A DNA stretch of 64,000 nucleotides from Variovorax davisae (GTDB lineage: Bacteria; Pseudomonadota; Gammaproteobacteria; Burkholderiales; Burkholderiaceae_C), in NCBI RefSeq assembly GCF_030316845.1, contig NZ_JASZYS010000023.1, positions 1 through 64,000 on the forward strand. Direction: 5' to 3'. A program made the translations under genes and the position numbers. The notes under the pieces were generated by a model that ran no database searches, was not told the origin of the DNA, and saw only the letters and a program-made list of their open reading frames with translations. Shown piece after piece: positions 52,916 through 61,377 of this stretch (positions within the stretch are counted from its first letter, which is position 1; each line of letters starts with the position of its first letter).

Positions 52916-53662
52916 ATGACCGAAGACCTGTTCCGCTGCGATGCCTACCTGCGCGACTGCGAGGCCCTCGTGGTCGCCGCCGACGAAGGCGGCATCGTGC
53001 TCGACCGCACCGTGTTCTATCCGCTGGGCGGCGGCCAGGCCGGCGACAGCGGCCGGCTGCTGCTGGCCGACGGCCGCCAGATCGCGATCGCCGACACCCG
53101 CAAGGCCAAAGATGCCGAAGGCAAGCCCACCGACCGCATCGTCCACGTCCCGGCCGCGGGCCAGGAGGCCCTGGTCGCCGCGCTGCAGCCCGGCGTGCGG
53201 GTCACGGCCGCGATCGACTGGGAGCGCCGTCACAAGCTGATGCGCTTCCACACCGCCACCCACCTGCTGTGCCACCTGGTGCCGCAGCCGGTCAACGGCT
53301 GCTCGATCACGCCCGACTACGCGCGGCTCGATTTCCACATGACCGACCCGCTCGACAAGGAAGCCCTGACGGCCGGCCTGGCGCGGCTGGTGGCGGCGGC
53401 CCATCCGCTGGTGGTCGGCGCCATCAGCGACGCCGAGCTGGACGCCAACCCGGCCCTGGTCAAGAGCATGAGCGTGCAGCCGCCGCGCGGCACCGGCACG
53501 GTCCGCACGATCCGCATCGGCAGCGACGACCAGGCCATCGATTTCCAGCCCTGCGGCGGCACCCACGTGGCGAACACCGGCGAGATCGGTGCCGTGGTGG
53601 TCACCAAGATCGAGAAGAAGAGCGCCAACAGCCGGCGCGTGGTGCTGGGATGGGGCGGATGA
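52916..53662 (+). CDS. Alanyl-tRNA editing protein (AlaX type)
   Basis: 248 residues without a synthetase core. The editing zinc site is complete: H112-x3-H116 in RFHTATHLL and C213-x3-H217 in PCGGTHVANTGEIG. N-terminal DRTVFYPLGGGQAGDSG is the usual AlaX/AlaRS editing-domain start. The enzyme hydrolyses Ser- or Gly-tRNA(Ala) made by mischarging in the cytoplasm. ATG 52916 is the first start in the normal position and no clear Shine-Dalgarno is seen. The gene lies 39 bp upstream of the DsbD-like gene on the same strand but is functionally separate. Confidence 0.91.
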   Translation: MTEDLFRCDAYLRDCEALVVAADEGGIVLDRTVFYPLGGGQAGDSGRLLLADGRQIAIADTRKAKDAEGKPTDRIVHVPAAGQEALVAALQPGVRVTAAIDWERRHKLMRFHTATHLLCHLVPQPVNGCSITPDYARLDFHMTDPLDKEALTAGLARLVAAAHPLVVGAISDAELDANPALVKSMSVQPPRGTGTVRTIRIGSDDQAIDFQPCGGTHVANTGEIGAVVVTKIEKKSANSRRVVLGWGG

Positions 53663-53701
53663 GCCGGAACTTCGCCACGCGGGCCCGCTCCGACTGACGG
53701 C

Positions 53702-55885
53702 ATGTCCCTCCTTTCCCGATTCCGCCTCGCGGCCTTCCTCTGCGCCAGCCTCGCGGCCTGCCTGCCGGCCTGGGCCCAGCTGTCCGCCAGGACCGGCCCG
53801 GTGGTCACCACCCCGCACGTGCGGGCCGAACTCGTCGCCCACGCCCCCGACGGCGTGTCGCCCGGCGCGCCGCTCTGGGTCGGGCTGCAGATCGCGCACC
53901 AGCCCGGCTGGCACACCTACTGGAAGAACGCGGGCGACTCCGGCCTGCCGACCGAACTGGCATGGTCGCTGCCGGCGGGCATTTCCAGCGGCGACATCGC
54001 CTGGCCCGTGCCGCGCAAGATCCCGATCGGCAACCTGGCCAACTACGGCTACGAGAACACGGTGCTGCTGCCGGTGCCGCTGACCGTCGGCGCCGACTTC
54101 AGGCCGCCAGCGGCGCTCACCGGCGCGGCCGAGATGGAGGTGCGGCTCAAGGCCTCCTGGCTGGTGTGCAGCAAGGAATGCATTCCCGAAGACGGCGAGT
54201 TCCTGCTCAAGCTGCCGCTGCAGGGCTCGACGGCACTGCACAAGGCGGATTTCGACGCCGCGCTGGCCGCCCAGCCCGCCGCGCTGGCGCCGCCGGGCCG
54301 GATCACCATCGACGGCAACCAGCTGCAGGTGCGTCTCGACGGCCTGCCCGCCGCCGCCCAGGGCAAGTCCCTGGAGTTCTTCCCCGAAACCCCCGAGGTG
54401 ATCCGCACCGGCGCCGTGCTGGGACAGGACTGGACCCAGGCCTGGCAGGGCGATGCCTGGACCGCCACGATCCCGCTGGCCGACCAGCGCAGCGCCAGCC
54501 CCAGCGTCATGCCGGTGGTGGTGGCCCTCGCCGAAGCCGATCGCCAGCCCGGCCAGCCGCCCGCCTGGCGCGCCGAGGCGCCGGTGGCCGGCAGCTGGCC
54601 GGCCGTCGCGGCGCCGGCCCAGGTGTCGCCGGCGCTGAAGGCCGCGCTCGAGGCCAATGCCGCGCCGCGGCCGGCAGCGCCCTCGGCCGGCTTCGCCGCC
54701 GCCCTGCTCGGCGCGCTGATCGGCGGCCTGCTGCTGAACCTGATGCCCTGCGTCTTTCCGGTGCTGGCGATCAAGGTGCTGGGTTTCACGCGCCATGCCG
54801 ACGACCGCCGCGCCCACCGGCTGGCGGCCCTGGCCTACACCGGCGGCGTGGTCCTGTCCTTCCTGGCCCTGGGCGGCGCGATGCTGGCGCTGCGGGCCGC
54901 CGGCGCCCAGCTCGGCTGGGGCTTCCAGCTGCAGTCGCCCGCGGTGGTGGCGGCCCTGGCCGCGCTGTTCACGCTGATCGGGCTCAACCTGGCCGGCCTG
55001 TTCGAGTTCGGCCGCATGGCGCCGGCATCGCTCGGGGCGGTGCAGGCCCGCCATCCGGTGGCCAACGACTTCCTGTCGGGCGTGCTGGCAGTGGTGGTCG
55101 CATCGCCCTGCACCGCGCCCTTCATGGGCGCCTCGCTGGGTTTCGCGATCGCCCTGCCCGCCGGCCAGGCGCTGCTGATGTTCGCGGTGCTCGGCCTCGG
55201 CCTGGCGCTGCCCTACCTGGCGGCCGGCTTCGTGCCCGCCGTGGCCCGGCTGCTGCCCAGGCCGGGCGCGTGGATGAACACGCTGCGCCGCCTGCTCGCG
55301 TTCCCGATGTTCGCCACGGTCGCCTGGCTGGTCTGGGTGCTGGGGCAGCAGAGCGGCATCGATGGCGCCGGCGCCCTGCTGGGCCTGCTGGTGGGCCTGG
55401 CGGCCATCGCCTGGAGCCTGACCCTGCGCGGCCGCACCCGCCTGGTGCTGGCCAGCCTGACGGTCGCCCTCACGGCGGTGCTGGCCGGCGCCATCGGCGG
55501 CCATGTCGTGCGGCCGGTCGAACCGGCGGCGACGGCCGCGGCGGGCCAGCGCTGGCAGCCCTGGTCGGCCGAGCGCGCCAGCGCCCTGACGGCGGCCGGG
55601 CAGCCGGTGTTCATCGACTTCACGGCCGCCTGGTGCGTGACCTGCCAGTACAACAAGCGCAGCACGCTGGCCGACGCCGAGGTGCTGGCCGACTTCGATG
55701 CCCGCCGGGTGGCGCTGCTGCGCGCCGACTGGACCCGGCGCGATCCGGCCATCACCGAGGCGCTGACGGCCCTGGGCCGCAGCGGCGTGCCGGTCTACGT
55801 GTTGCAGGCCCCCGGCCAACCGCCCATGGTGCTGACCGAGATCCTGGGCAAGAATGAACTGCGCGAAGCACTGGCCCGGCTTTGA
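53702..55885 (+). CDS. DsbD/ScsB-like thiol:disulfide interchange membrane protein
   Basis: 727 residues: signal peptide (1-25, AWAQ), a periplasmic DsbD_N-type domain with PGWHTYWKNAGDSGLPT and a Cys pair (VCSKECIPEDGEF, about 155-165), an eight-helix membrane reductase domain with the redox Cys in MPCVFP (Cys350) and SPCTAPFMG (Cys470), and a C-terminal thioredoxin domain with WCVTC (Cys645/648). It transfers electrons from cytoplasmic thioredoxin to periplasmic targets. The three-part layout is typical of DsbD; the N-terminal domain is nearer to ScsB-type proteins. A redoxin gene follows after about 90 bp and is a likely partner. Confidence 0.92.
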   Translation: MSLLSRFRLAAFLCASLAACLPAWAQLSARTGPVVTTPHVRAELVAHAPDGVSPGAPLWVGLQIAHQPGWHTYWKNAGDSGLPTELAWSLPAGISSGDIAWPVPRKIPIGNLANYGYENTVLLPVPLTVGADFRPPAALTGAAEMEVRLKASWLVCSKECIPEDGEFLLKLPLQGSTALHKADFDAALAAQPAALAPPGRITIDGNQLQVRLDGLPAAAQGKSLEFFPETPEVIRTGAVLGQDWTQAWQGDAWTATIPLADQRSASPSVMPVVVALAEADRQPGQPPAWRAEAPVAGSWPAVAAPAQVSPALKAALEANAAPRPAAPSAGFAAALLGALIGGLLLNLMPCVFPVLAIKVLGFTRHADDRRAHRLAALAYTGGVVLSFLALGGAMLALRAAGAQLGWGFQLQSPAVVAALAALFTLIGLNLAGLFEFGRMAPASLGAVQARHPVANDFLSGVLAVVVASPCTAPFMGASLGFAIALPAGQALLMFAVLGLGLALPYLAAGFVPAVARLLPRPGAWMNTLRRLLAFPMFATVAWLVWVLGQQSGIDGAGALLGLLVGLAAIAWSLTLRGRTRLVLASLTVALTAVLAGAIGGHVVRPVEPAATAAAGQRWQPWSAERASALTAAGQPVFIDFTAAWCVTCQYNKRSTLADAEVLADFDARRVALLRADWTRRDPAITEALTALGRSGVPVYVLQAPGQPPMVLTEILGKNELREALARL

Positions 55886-55976
55886 CCCCGGGCTCTAACG
55901 GGTTGTCACATGGACATGAAGAATCCGTTCTAAGCTGTCGCGGTCATTGAGTATTTATTCAGGAGTCCCAGCCGAC

Positions 55977-56669
55977 ATGTCCACATCGTCCACCTCCGGC
56001 TCTCGTTCCTACCGTGCCGCGCGCGATGCCCGCGCGGCCCTCAGCCGGGCTTCGCGGCGCGCCATCATGACGGCCGCGGTGGCGCTGGGCGCCACCTTCA
56101 TGCTCAACGCCCAGGCCGCCGCGGCGCCCGCGGTCGGCCAGCCGGCACCCGATTTCGTCGCCGTCGACACGGCCGGCACCCCGCACCGCCTGTCGGATTT
56201 CGCCGGCAAGTTCGTGGTCCTCGAATGGACCAACCCGGGCTGCCCCTTCGTCGGCAAGCACTACGGCAGCGGCAACATGCCCGCCACCCAGAAGGCCGCC
56301 ATCGCCAAGGGCGTGGTCTGGCTGTCCATCAACTCGACCGAGCGCGGCCACGGCGACTACCTGAAGCCGGAGGCGCTGGCGGCCTGGATGAAGGCGCAAT
56401 CGGGCGCCCCCACCGCGCTGCTCATGGACGAGGACGGCGTCATCGGCCGCACCTACGGCGCGCGCACCACGCCCCACATCTTCATCGTCGACCCCAAGGG
56501 CACCCTGGTCTATGCCGGGGGCATCGACAGCGTGGCCTCGGCCCGCGCCGAGGACATCAAGAGCGCCACCAACTACGTCAACCAGGCCTTGGGCGAGGCG
56601 TTCGGCGGCAAGGCGATCAGCGCCGCGGCGACCCGACCCTACGGCTGCTCGATCAAGTACAAGACCTGA
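55977..56669 (+). CDS. Secreted redoxin (thioredoxin-fold, one active Cys)
   Basis: 230 residues. A long N-terminus with a twin-arginine-free signal (hydrophobic core TAAVALGATFMLNAQAAAA about 41-60) precedes a peroxiredoxin/AhpC-like thioredoxin fold: PAVGQPAPDFVAVDTAGTPHRLSDFAGKFVVLEWTNPGCPF with Cys89 and a C-terminal conserved GCSIKYK (second Cys near 225). ATG 55977 is 11 bp after an AGGAG, a rather long spacing; an upstream TTG (55947) is less likely. Located right after the DsbD-like gene, it may receive electrons from it in the periplasm. Peroxidase versus thiol-relay activity cannot be separated here. Confidence 0.82.
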   Translation: MSTSSTSGSRSYRAARDARAALSRASRRAIMTAAVALGATFMLNAQAAAAPAVGQPAPDFVAVDTAGTPHRLSDFAGKFVVLEWTNPGCPFVGKHYGSGNMPATQKAAIAKGVVWLSINSTERGHGDYLKPEALAAWMKAQSGAPTALLMDEDGVIGRTYGARTTPHIFIVDPKGTLVYAGGIDSVASARAEDIKSATNYVNQALGEAFGGKAISAAATRPYGCSIKYKT

Positions 56670-56709
56670 GCCCCGCGGGCGCCGGGCAGGGCCCTGCGAC
56701 AATCGGGGG

Positions 56710-57813
56710 ATGCCTTTCGCCCCCCTGAAGAACGACACCTTCCTGCGCGCCTGCTGGCGCCAGGCCACCGACCACACGCCCGTCTGGTTGATGCGCCAGG
56801 CCGGCCGCTACCTGCCCGAGTACCTGGCGACCCGGGCCAAGGCCGGCAGCTTCATGGGCCTGGCCACCAACGTCGACCACGCGACCGAAGTCACGCTGCA
56901 GCCGCTGGAGCGCTTTCCGCTCGATGCCGCGATCCTGTTCTCCGACATCCTGACGGTACCCGACGCGATGGGGCTGGGCCTCTCGTTCGAGGCCGGCGAA
57001 GGCCCGCGCTTCGCGCGGCCGGTGCGCGACGAGGCCGGCATCGACGCCCTGGCCGTGCCCGACATGGACAAGCTGCGCTACGTCTTCGACGCCGTCGCCT
57101 CGATCCGCCGCGCGCTCGACGGCCGGGTGCCGCTGATCGGTTTCTCGGGCAGCCCATGGACACTGGCCTGCTACATGGTCGAAGGCGCGGGGTCGAGCGA
57201 CTACCGGCAGGTCAAGTCGCTGCTCTACAGCCGCCCCGACCTGATGCACCAGCTGCTCTCGGTCAATGCCGATGCCGTGGCCGCCTACCTGAATGCCCAG
57301 ATCGACGCCGGCGCCCAGGCCGTGATGGTGTTCGACAGCTGGGGCGGCGTGCTGGCCGACGGCGCCTTCCAGGCCTTCAGCCTGGCCTACACGCAGCGCG
57401 TGCTGTCACAGCTGCGGCGCGACGGCGCCGACGGCCAGCCGGTGCCGCGGATCGTGTTCACCAAGGGCGGCGGGCTCTGGCTCGAGGACATGCAGCCGCT
57501 CGACTGCGAGGTGCTGGGCCTGGACTGGACCGTGAATCTCGGGCAGGCCCGCGCGCGGGTCGGCGAAGGGCCCCGCGGCAAGGCCCTGCAGGGCAACATC
57601 GACCCCAACGTGCTGTTCGCGCCGCCGCGCCGGATCGAGGAAGAAGTGGCCAAGGTGCTGAACAGCTTCGGCCGCCCGCACACCGACCCCGACAGCACCG
57701 GCGCGACCCACGTGTTCAACCTCGGCCACGGGATCAGCCAGTTCACGCCGCCCGAGCATGTGGCGGCCCTGGTGGAAGCGGTGCATGCGCAGTCACGGAT
57801 GCTGCGAGCCTGA
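56710..57813 (+). CDS. hemE: Uroporphyrinogen decarboxylase
   Basis: 367 residues, the normal size. It converts uroporphyrinogen III to coproporphyrinogen III in heme synthesis in the cytoplasm. Key blocks are PVWLMRQAGRYLPEY (about 25-39), with the substrate-binding Arg pair, AAILFSDILTVPDAMG with the catalytic Asp, FSGSPWTLACYMVEG and the C-terminal VFNLGHGISQFTPPEHV. ATG 56710 lies 8 bp after a GGGGG purine run; it begins the conserved NDTFLRA start. It follows the redoxin gene by 40 bp. A hairpin and a small ORF lie immediately downstream. Confidence 0.96.
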   Translation: MPFAPLKNDTFLRACWRQATDHTPVWLMRQAGRYLPEYLATRAKAGSFMGLATNVDHATEVTLQPLERFPLDAAILFSDILTVPDAMGLGLSFEAGEGPRFARPVRDEAGIDALAVPDMDKLRYVFDAVASIRRALDGRVPLIGFSGSPWTLACYMVEGAGSSDYRQVKSLLYSRPDLMHQLLSVNADAVAAYLNAQIDAGAQAVMVFDSWGGVLADGAFQAFSLAYTQRVLSQLRRDGADGQPVPRIVFTKGGGLWLEDMQPLDCEVLGLDWTVNLGQARARVGEGPRGKALQGNIDPNVLFAPPRRIEEEVAKVLNSFGRPHTDPDSTGATHVFNLGHGISQFTPPEHVAALVEAVHAQSRMLRA

Positions 57814-57853
57814 GCGTTTTGTTATGACTTGTAAGTACCTGAGAACGGCTGTC

Positions 57854-57872
57854 TGGCGTTTGTCAAGCGCCA
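57854..57872 (+). other. Hairpin in the hemE-priA intergenic region
   Basis: TGGCGTTT and AAGCGCCA pair over 8 bp (one T-G) with a GTC loop, 41 bp after hemE. It is followed by AAAGCGTAAGGAGGG rather than a T-run, so it is a leader hairpin just ahead of the ribosome site at 57881 more than a terminator, though it may shield the 3' end of hemE mRNA. Confidence 0.5.
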
Positions 57873-57893
57873 AAAGCGTAAGGAGGGACTGAC

Positions 57894-57902
57894 TTATGCA
57901 CA
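57894..57902 (+). promoter_or_regulatory. DnaA-box match TTATGCACA
   Basis: Fits the consensus TTWTNCACA. It overlaps the start codon of the 28-codon ORF. The second match is 187 bp downstream on the same strand. Binding is inferred from sequence only. Confidence 0.4.
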
Positions 57903-57982
57903 AAACAGCTGTTGCGGTGCGCAAAATCATCCGAGTCGCGATCTGGCCTGCTCCTAAAGCGATAGCGAAGCTAAGTCATTGA
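57896..57982 (+). CDS. 28-residue cationic ORF with very strong ribosome binding site
   Basis: Encodes 28 residues: MHKTAVAVRKIIRV then AIWPAPKAIAKLSH. AGGAGGG (57881-57887) is a near-perfect anti-16S match with 9 bp from AGGAGG to ATG, far better than most genes here. Five Lys/Arg residues, none acidic, and alternating hydrophobics suggest an amphipathic membrane-active or RNA-binding peptide. Codons such as ATA and CTA, and lower GC, differ from the neighbourhood. It could be a real small protein, a leader peptide, or chance. The start overlaps a DnaA-box match (57894-57902). No known family is recognised. Confidence 0.4.
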   Translation: MHKTAVAVRKIIRVAIWPAPKAIAKLSH

Positions 57983-58080
57983 TTCATATAGGTTTTGAAC
58001 TTTGCTTTTTTTGCGGGCATTCCAGCCGGAGCCTTGATTTTCAAGGGTTCGCGCCGTGTCGAGGCCTGATATCAACAAAG

Positions 58081-58089
58081 TTATCCACA
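58081..58089 (+). promoter_or_regulatory. DnaA-box match TTATCCACA ahead of priA
   Basis: A perfect high-affinity consensus, 96 bp before the priA start codon, in an AT-richer tract. It lies in a region where chance occurrence is low in such GC-rich DNA. It could put priA, the replication-restart helicase gene, under DnaA control. No third box is seen, so a full origin is not indicated. The whole gap 57814-58184 otherwise holds only the small ORF and hairpin. Confidence 0.5.
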
Positions 58090-58184
58090 GAAACTCTGGA
58101 TGTCCCGCAAAGCACTGGAAAATCAACGACTTATGCTGTTTTGCTCAATTCCGCTTTAACAAACGTGCGAAGCCGGAAGCTGCC

Positions 58185-60278
58185 TTGAATTGGTGCATCG
58201 ACGTCGCCGTACAAACTCCGGCGCACAGTGCACTAGGGGATGTACTTAGCTACACAAGCCCCGTGGCTGTGGCGCCGGGGGCACTGGTGCGCGTGCCACT
58301 GGGCCGCCGCGAGGTGCTGGGGGTGGCTTGGGCCGCGCGCAGCGCCGACGAGGACCCGGACGCGGCGATCGAACTCAAGCCGGTCGCCGGCGTGCTCGAC
58401 GCGCTGCCGCCGCTCGGCGACGGCTGGCGCGACCTGGTCGCCTTCGCCGCCCGCTACTACCAGCGCTCCCTGGGCGAAATCGCGCTGGCCGCCCTGCCAC
58501 CGCAGCTGCGCGACCTGAGCGCGGTCCAGCTGGCGCGGCGGCTCAAGCGCCAGGCCCCGGCTGCGGGCGGCGGCGCAGCGGCGCCGCCCGAGGTGGCGCT
58601 GACGGCCGAGCAGGCCGAGGCGCTGGCCCGCTTCGAGGTTGAGCCCGGCCCGTTCCTGCTGTACGGCAGCACCGGCAGCGGCAAGACCGAGGTCTACCTG
58701 CGCAGCGTGGCGACGCTGCTGGCGCGCGAGCCGGCGGCGCAGGCGCTGGTCATGGTGCCGGAGATCAACCTGACGCCGCAGCTCGAGGCCCGCTTCAAGG
58801 CCCGCTTCGGCGCCGACGCGGTGGTGTCCCTGCACAGCGGAATGACCAACCCCCAGCGGCTGGCGAGCTGGCTGGCGGCGCACGGCGGCGCGGCGCGCAT
58901 CGTGCTCGGCACGCGGATGGCGGTGTTCGCCTCGATGCCGGCGCTGCGCCTGATCGTGGTCGACGAGGAGCACGACCCCAGCTACAAGCAACAGGAAGGG
59001 GCCCGCTACTCGGCCCGCGACCTGGCGGTGTGGCGCGGCCGCCGCGAAGGCGCCAAGGTGATCCTCGGCTCGGCCACGCCCTCGCTCGAAAGCTGGCACC
59101 GCAGCCGGCCGGCCGAGGGCGAGGATACCGGCGGCAGCTACCGGCGGCTGGCGATGCCGTCGCGCGTCGGCGCCGGCGCGCTGCCCGCGGTCCGGCTGGT
59201 CGACATGAACCTGCAGCCGCCGAAGACCGTGCTGTCGGGCGCGCTGCTCGACGCCATCGGCCAGCGCATCGCGCGCGGCGAACAGAGCATGGTGTTCCTG
59301 AACCGTCGCGGCTACGCGCCGGTGCTGGCCTGCGGCGACTGCGGCTGGAAGAGCGAATGCCCGCACTGCAGTGCCTTCCGCGTCTTCCACAAGATCGACC
59401 GCACGCTGCGCTGCCACCACTGCGGCTTCACAGAGCGTGTGCCGCGCGCCTGCCCGGCCTGCGGCAACCCCGACATCGCCCCGGTCGGCCGAGGCACCGA
59501 ACGGCTTGAAGAGCATCTCGGCGAGCTGTTCGCGCCGGTCCGGCGCCCCGACGGCAGCGCGGTGCGCATCGCGCGCATCGATGCCGACAGCACGCGCAAG
59601 CAGGGGGCGCTCGAATCGCAGCTGGCCGCGGTGCATGCCGGCGAGGTCGACGTGCTGGTGGGCACGCAGATGATCGCCAAGGGCCACGATTTCCGCCGCA
59701 TCACGCTGGTGTCGGCGATCAATCCGGATGGCGCGCTGTTCTCCAGCGATTTCCGGGCTCCCGAGCGGCTGTTCGGCCTGCTGATGCAGTCGGCCGGCCG
59801 GGCCGGGCGCGATGCCGCCTATCTGACGGCGCAGCAAAGCAGCGCCGAGATGTGGATCCAGACCCACCATCCGCAGCATCCCTTGTTCTCGGCGCTGCGT
59901 CGCCACGACTATGCGGCCTTCGCCCAAGGCGAACTGGCGGAGCGCGTGGCCGCCGGCATGCCGCCCTTCGCCTTCCAGGCGCTGCTGCGGGCCGACGCCC
60001 GCACCCAGGAAGCCGCGCAGGCCTTCCTGAACGCCGCCAGCAACGCCGCCGACGCCCTGCCCGGTGCCGACCGGGTCACGCGCTATCCGGCGGTGCCGTT
60101 GACGATCCAGCGGGTGGCGAACGTGGAGCGGGCGCAGATGCTGATAGAGAGCGGCTCGCGCGCCGCCTTGCAGAAGCTGCTGGCCGGGTGGCAGCCGCTG
60201 CTGCACGAGCTGCGCCGGCAACCCGAGGGGAAGGGCGTGATCCGCTGGCTGGTCGACGTGGATCCGCAGGCCATCTGA
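58185..60278 (+). CDS. priA: Primosomal protein N' (replication-restart helicase PriA)
   Basis: 697 residues, close to the E. coli protein (732). The 3'-end-binding N-terminal domain is followed by the helicase: Walker A GSTGSGKT (161-168), DEEH (260-263), SATPSLESW, and the zinc-finger set CGDCGWKSECPHC ... CHHCGF ... CPACG (about 383-430), then QMIAKGHDF and the QSAGRAGRD arginine-finger region. It restarts stalled forks and loads DnaB. No ATG fits; TTG 58185, with GGAAG five bases upstream, starts the conserved WCIDVAVQTPAHSALG. An open frame extends to GTG 58056 but crosses the DnaA box and is poor in coding style. Confidence 0.94.
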   Translation: MNWCIDVAVQTPAHSALGDVLSYTSPVAVAPGALVRVPLGRREVLGVAWAARSADEDPDAAIELKPVAGVLDALPPLGDGWRDLVAFAARYYQRSLGEIALAALPPQLRDLSAVQLARRLKRQAPAAGGGAAAPPEVALTAEQAEALARFEVEPGPFLLYGSTGSGKTEVYLRSVATLLAREPAAQALVMVPEINLTPQLEARFKARFGADAVVSLHSGMTNPQRLASWLAAHGGAARIVLGTRMAVFASMPALRLIVVDEEHDPSYKQQEGARYSARDLAVWRGRREGAKVILGSATPSLESWHRSRPAEGEDTGGSYRRLAMPSRVGAGALPAVRLVDMNLQPPKTVLSGALLDAIGQRIARGEQSMVFLNRRGYAPVLACGDCGWKSECPHCSAFRVFHKIDRTLRCHHCGFTERVPRACPACGNPDIAPVGRGTERLEEHLGELFAPVRRPDGSAVRIARIDADSTRKQGALESQLAAVHAGEVDVLVGTQMIAKGHDFRRITLVSAINPDGALFSSDFRAPERLFGLLMQSAGRAGRDAAYLTAQQSSAEMWIQTHHPQHPLFSALRRHDYAAFAQGELAERVAAGMPPFAFQALLRADARTQEAAQAFLNAASNAADALPGADRVTRYPAVPLTIQRVANVERAQMLIESGSRAALQKLLAGWQPLLHELRRQPEGKGVIRWLVDVDPQAI

Positions 60279-60295
60279 GACCTTTGCGGGACGGA

Positions 60296-60502
60296 TCAGA
60301 GCAAACCGACCGGCTCCTTGCCCATTTCCACGTACTGAAGACCGGAGCGGCGGCGTCTGACCGTGCCCGGCAGGGCGAAAAGCAGCAGGCTCAGCAAGGC
60401 CGCCGCCAAGGCGGCACCGGTTCCCAGAGAACCGCCGAACCAAAGCCAGCCCACAGCGGCCAGCCACACCAACCACAGCACCCCGCGCGTCCAAGTCGTC
60501 AT
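60296..60502 (-). CDS. Small two-helix membrane protein
   Basis: 68 residues (MTTWTRGVLWLVWLAAVG...). Two hydrophobic segments (about 7-23 and 28-45) are separated by a short Gly-rich turn, with a basic RRRR cluster after the second and a polar tail. It has no recognisable family. It converges with priA 18 bp away. A frame to 60520 adds six residues, but ATG 60502 is more typical. Good GC codon use supports a real gene. Confidence 0.55.
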   Translation of the reverse strand: MTTWTRGVLWLVWLAAVGWLWFGGSLGTGAALAAALLSLLLFALPGTVRRRRSGLQYVEMGKEPVGLL

Positions 60503-60705
60503 GCCACTCTCCCGATCCAAGCGCCCACTGTAGCAGCGCTCACGAATACCTAAGCATTAATCAAACGGAATACTTCACACTATCTGCTTCTGCGAAGCCC
60601 CGTTGTAGGAAATACTCTGCAACATCAGTTGACGAAGCGCCGACGCGCTGTCCAAGCTATGGTCGCAGCGGGACCTACTGCGGGGTCTTGCGAAAGGGTC
60701 ACTTC

Positions 60706-61377
60706 GTGAAGACGCTATCAGGGACTTTGTGGGGCCTTGTACTGGCTGGCCTGACCGCCGGTGCGCCAGCGGCGGATCTGGAGCTCGAAGGCACCCGCCT
60801 GCTGGTCAGCGGGACGCTCGACGGCAGCGCGGTGAAGGATTTCGAAACCCATCTGGCCGGCGGTCAGGTGCGCACCGTGGTGTTCGAGAACGCCTTGGGC
60901 GGCTCGGCCGAAGTGGCGGGCGACTACGCCCGCGCGATCCATGCGGCAGGCGTCAACACCGAGGTCAAGGGCCAGTGCCAGGCGGCCTGCGCCTATGCCT
61001 TCCTGGCCGGCAAGGAACACCGCTTCGGCCACGGCTTTCAGGTCCATGCGCTGCTGATCCCGGTGGTCGGACGGCCGCAGCCCGCCGAACTCGTCACCCG
61101 CTGGCGCGGCGACGAGGCCCAGCACACGCTGGCCGAATTCACGACGCCAGCCGGCGGCAGCCCGACCGACGCGGCGGCCGCGCCGCCGATCGCGCCCGAG
61201 GATGGCGCGAAGGACCGGTGGCAGCCCAACCAGGGCGTGCTGTTCACCTCCTCGCCGACGCTGTTCGGGCGGGTCCGCAACACCTTCTATTGCGACGGCA
61301 CGCAGGGGCGCGACCTCTCGCGCTGCGAGCTGCTGCCCGACGCCGATCCCTACAAGCTCGGCGTGCTCACGCCCTGA
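60706..61377 (+). CDS. Secreted ClpP/COG3904-like protein of unknown role
   Basis: 223 residues. A signal peptide (LSGTLWGLVLAGLTAGAPAA) precedes a ClpP/crotonase-like core: GGQVRTVVFENALGGSAEVAGDYARAIHAAGVNTEVKGQCQAACAYAFLAGKEHRFG, matching the pattern of predicted periplasmic ClpP-like (COG3904) proteins. The usual catalytic-Ser position (CASAC) is QAAC here, so hydrolytic activity is doubtful. GTG 60706 is chosen for the AAAGGG Shine-Dalgarno 8 bp upstream; a TTG at 60688 is possible. The 3' end overlaps the convergent AEC gene by 28 bp. The 200 bp upstream (60503-60705) shows nothing definite. Confidence 0.6.
   Translation: MKTLSGTLWGLVLAGLTAGAPAADLELEGTRLLVSGTLDGSAVKDFETHLAGGQVRTVVFENALGGSAEVAGDYARAIHAAGVNTEVKGQCQAACAYAFLAGKEHRFGHGFQVHALLIPVVGRPQPAELVTRWRGDEAQHTLAEFTTPAGGSPTDAAAAPPIAPEDGAKDRWQPNQGVLFTSSPTLFGRVRNTFYCDGTQGRDLSRCELLPDADPYKLGVLTP

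Noticed and set aside
55903..55935. Possible -35 (TTGTCA) and Pho-box-like TGTCACATGGACATG before the redoxin gene
   Set aside because: Spacing to a -10-like element is 19 bp or more and half-sites do not fit the PhoB consensus.
58056..58184. A 43-codon longer N-terminus for PriA from GTG 58056
   Set aside because: It lacks similarity to PriA, crosses the DnaA box and AT-rich intergenic sequence, and the conserved domain begins right at TTG 58185.
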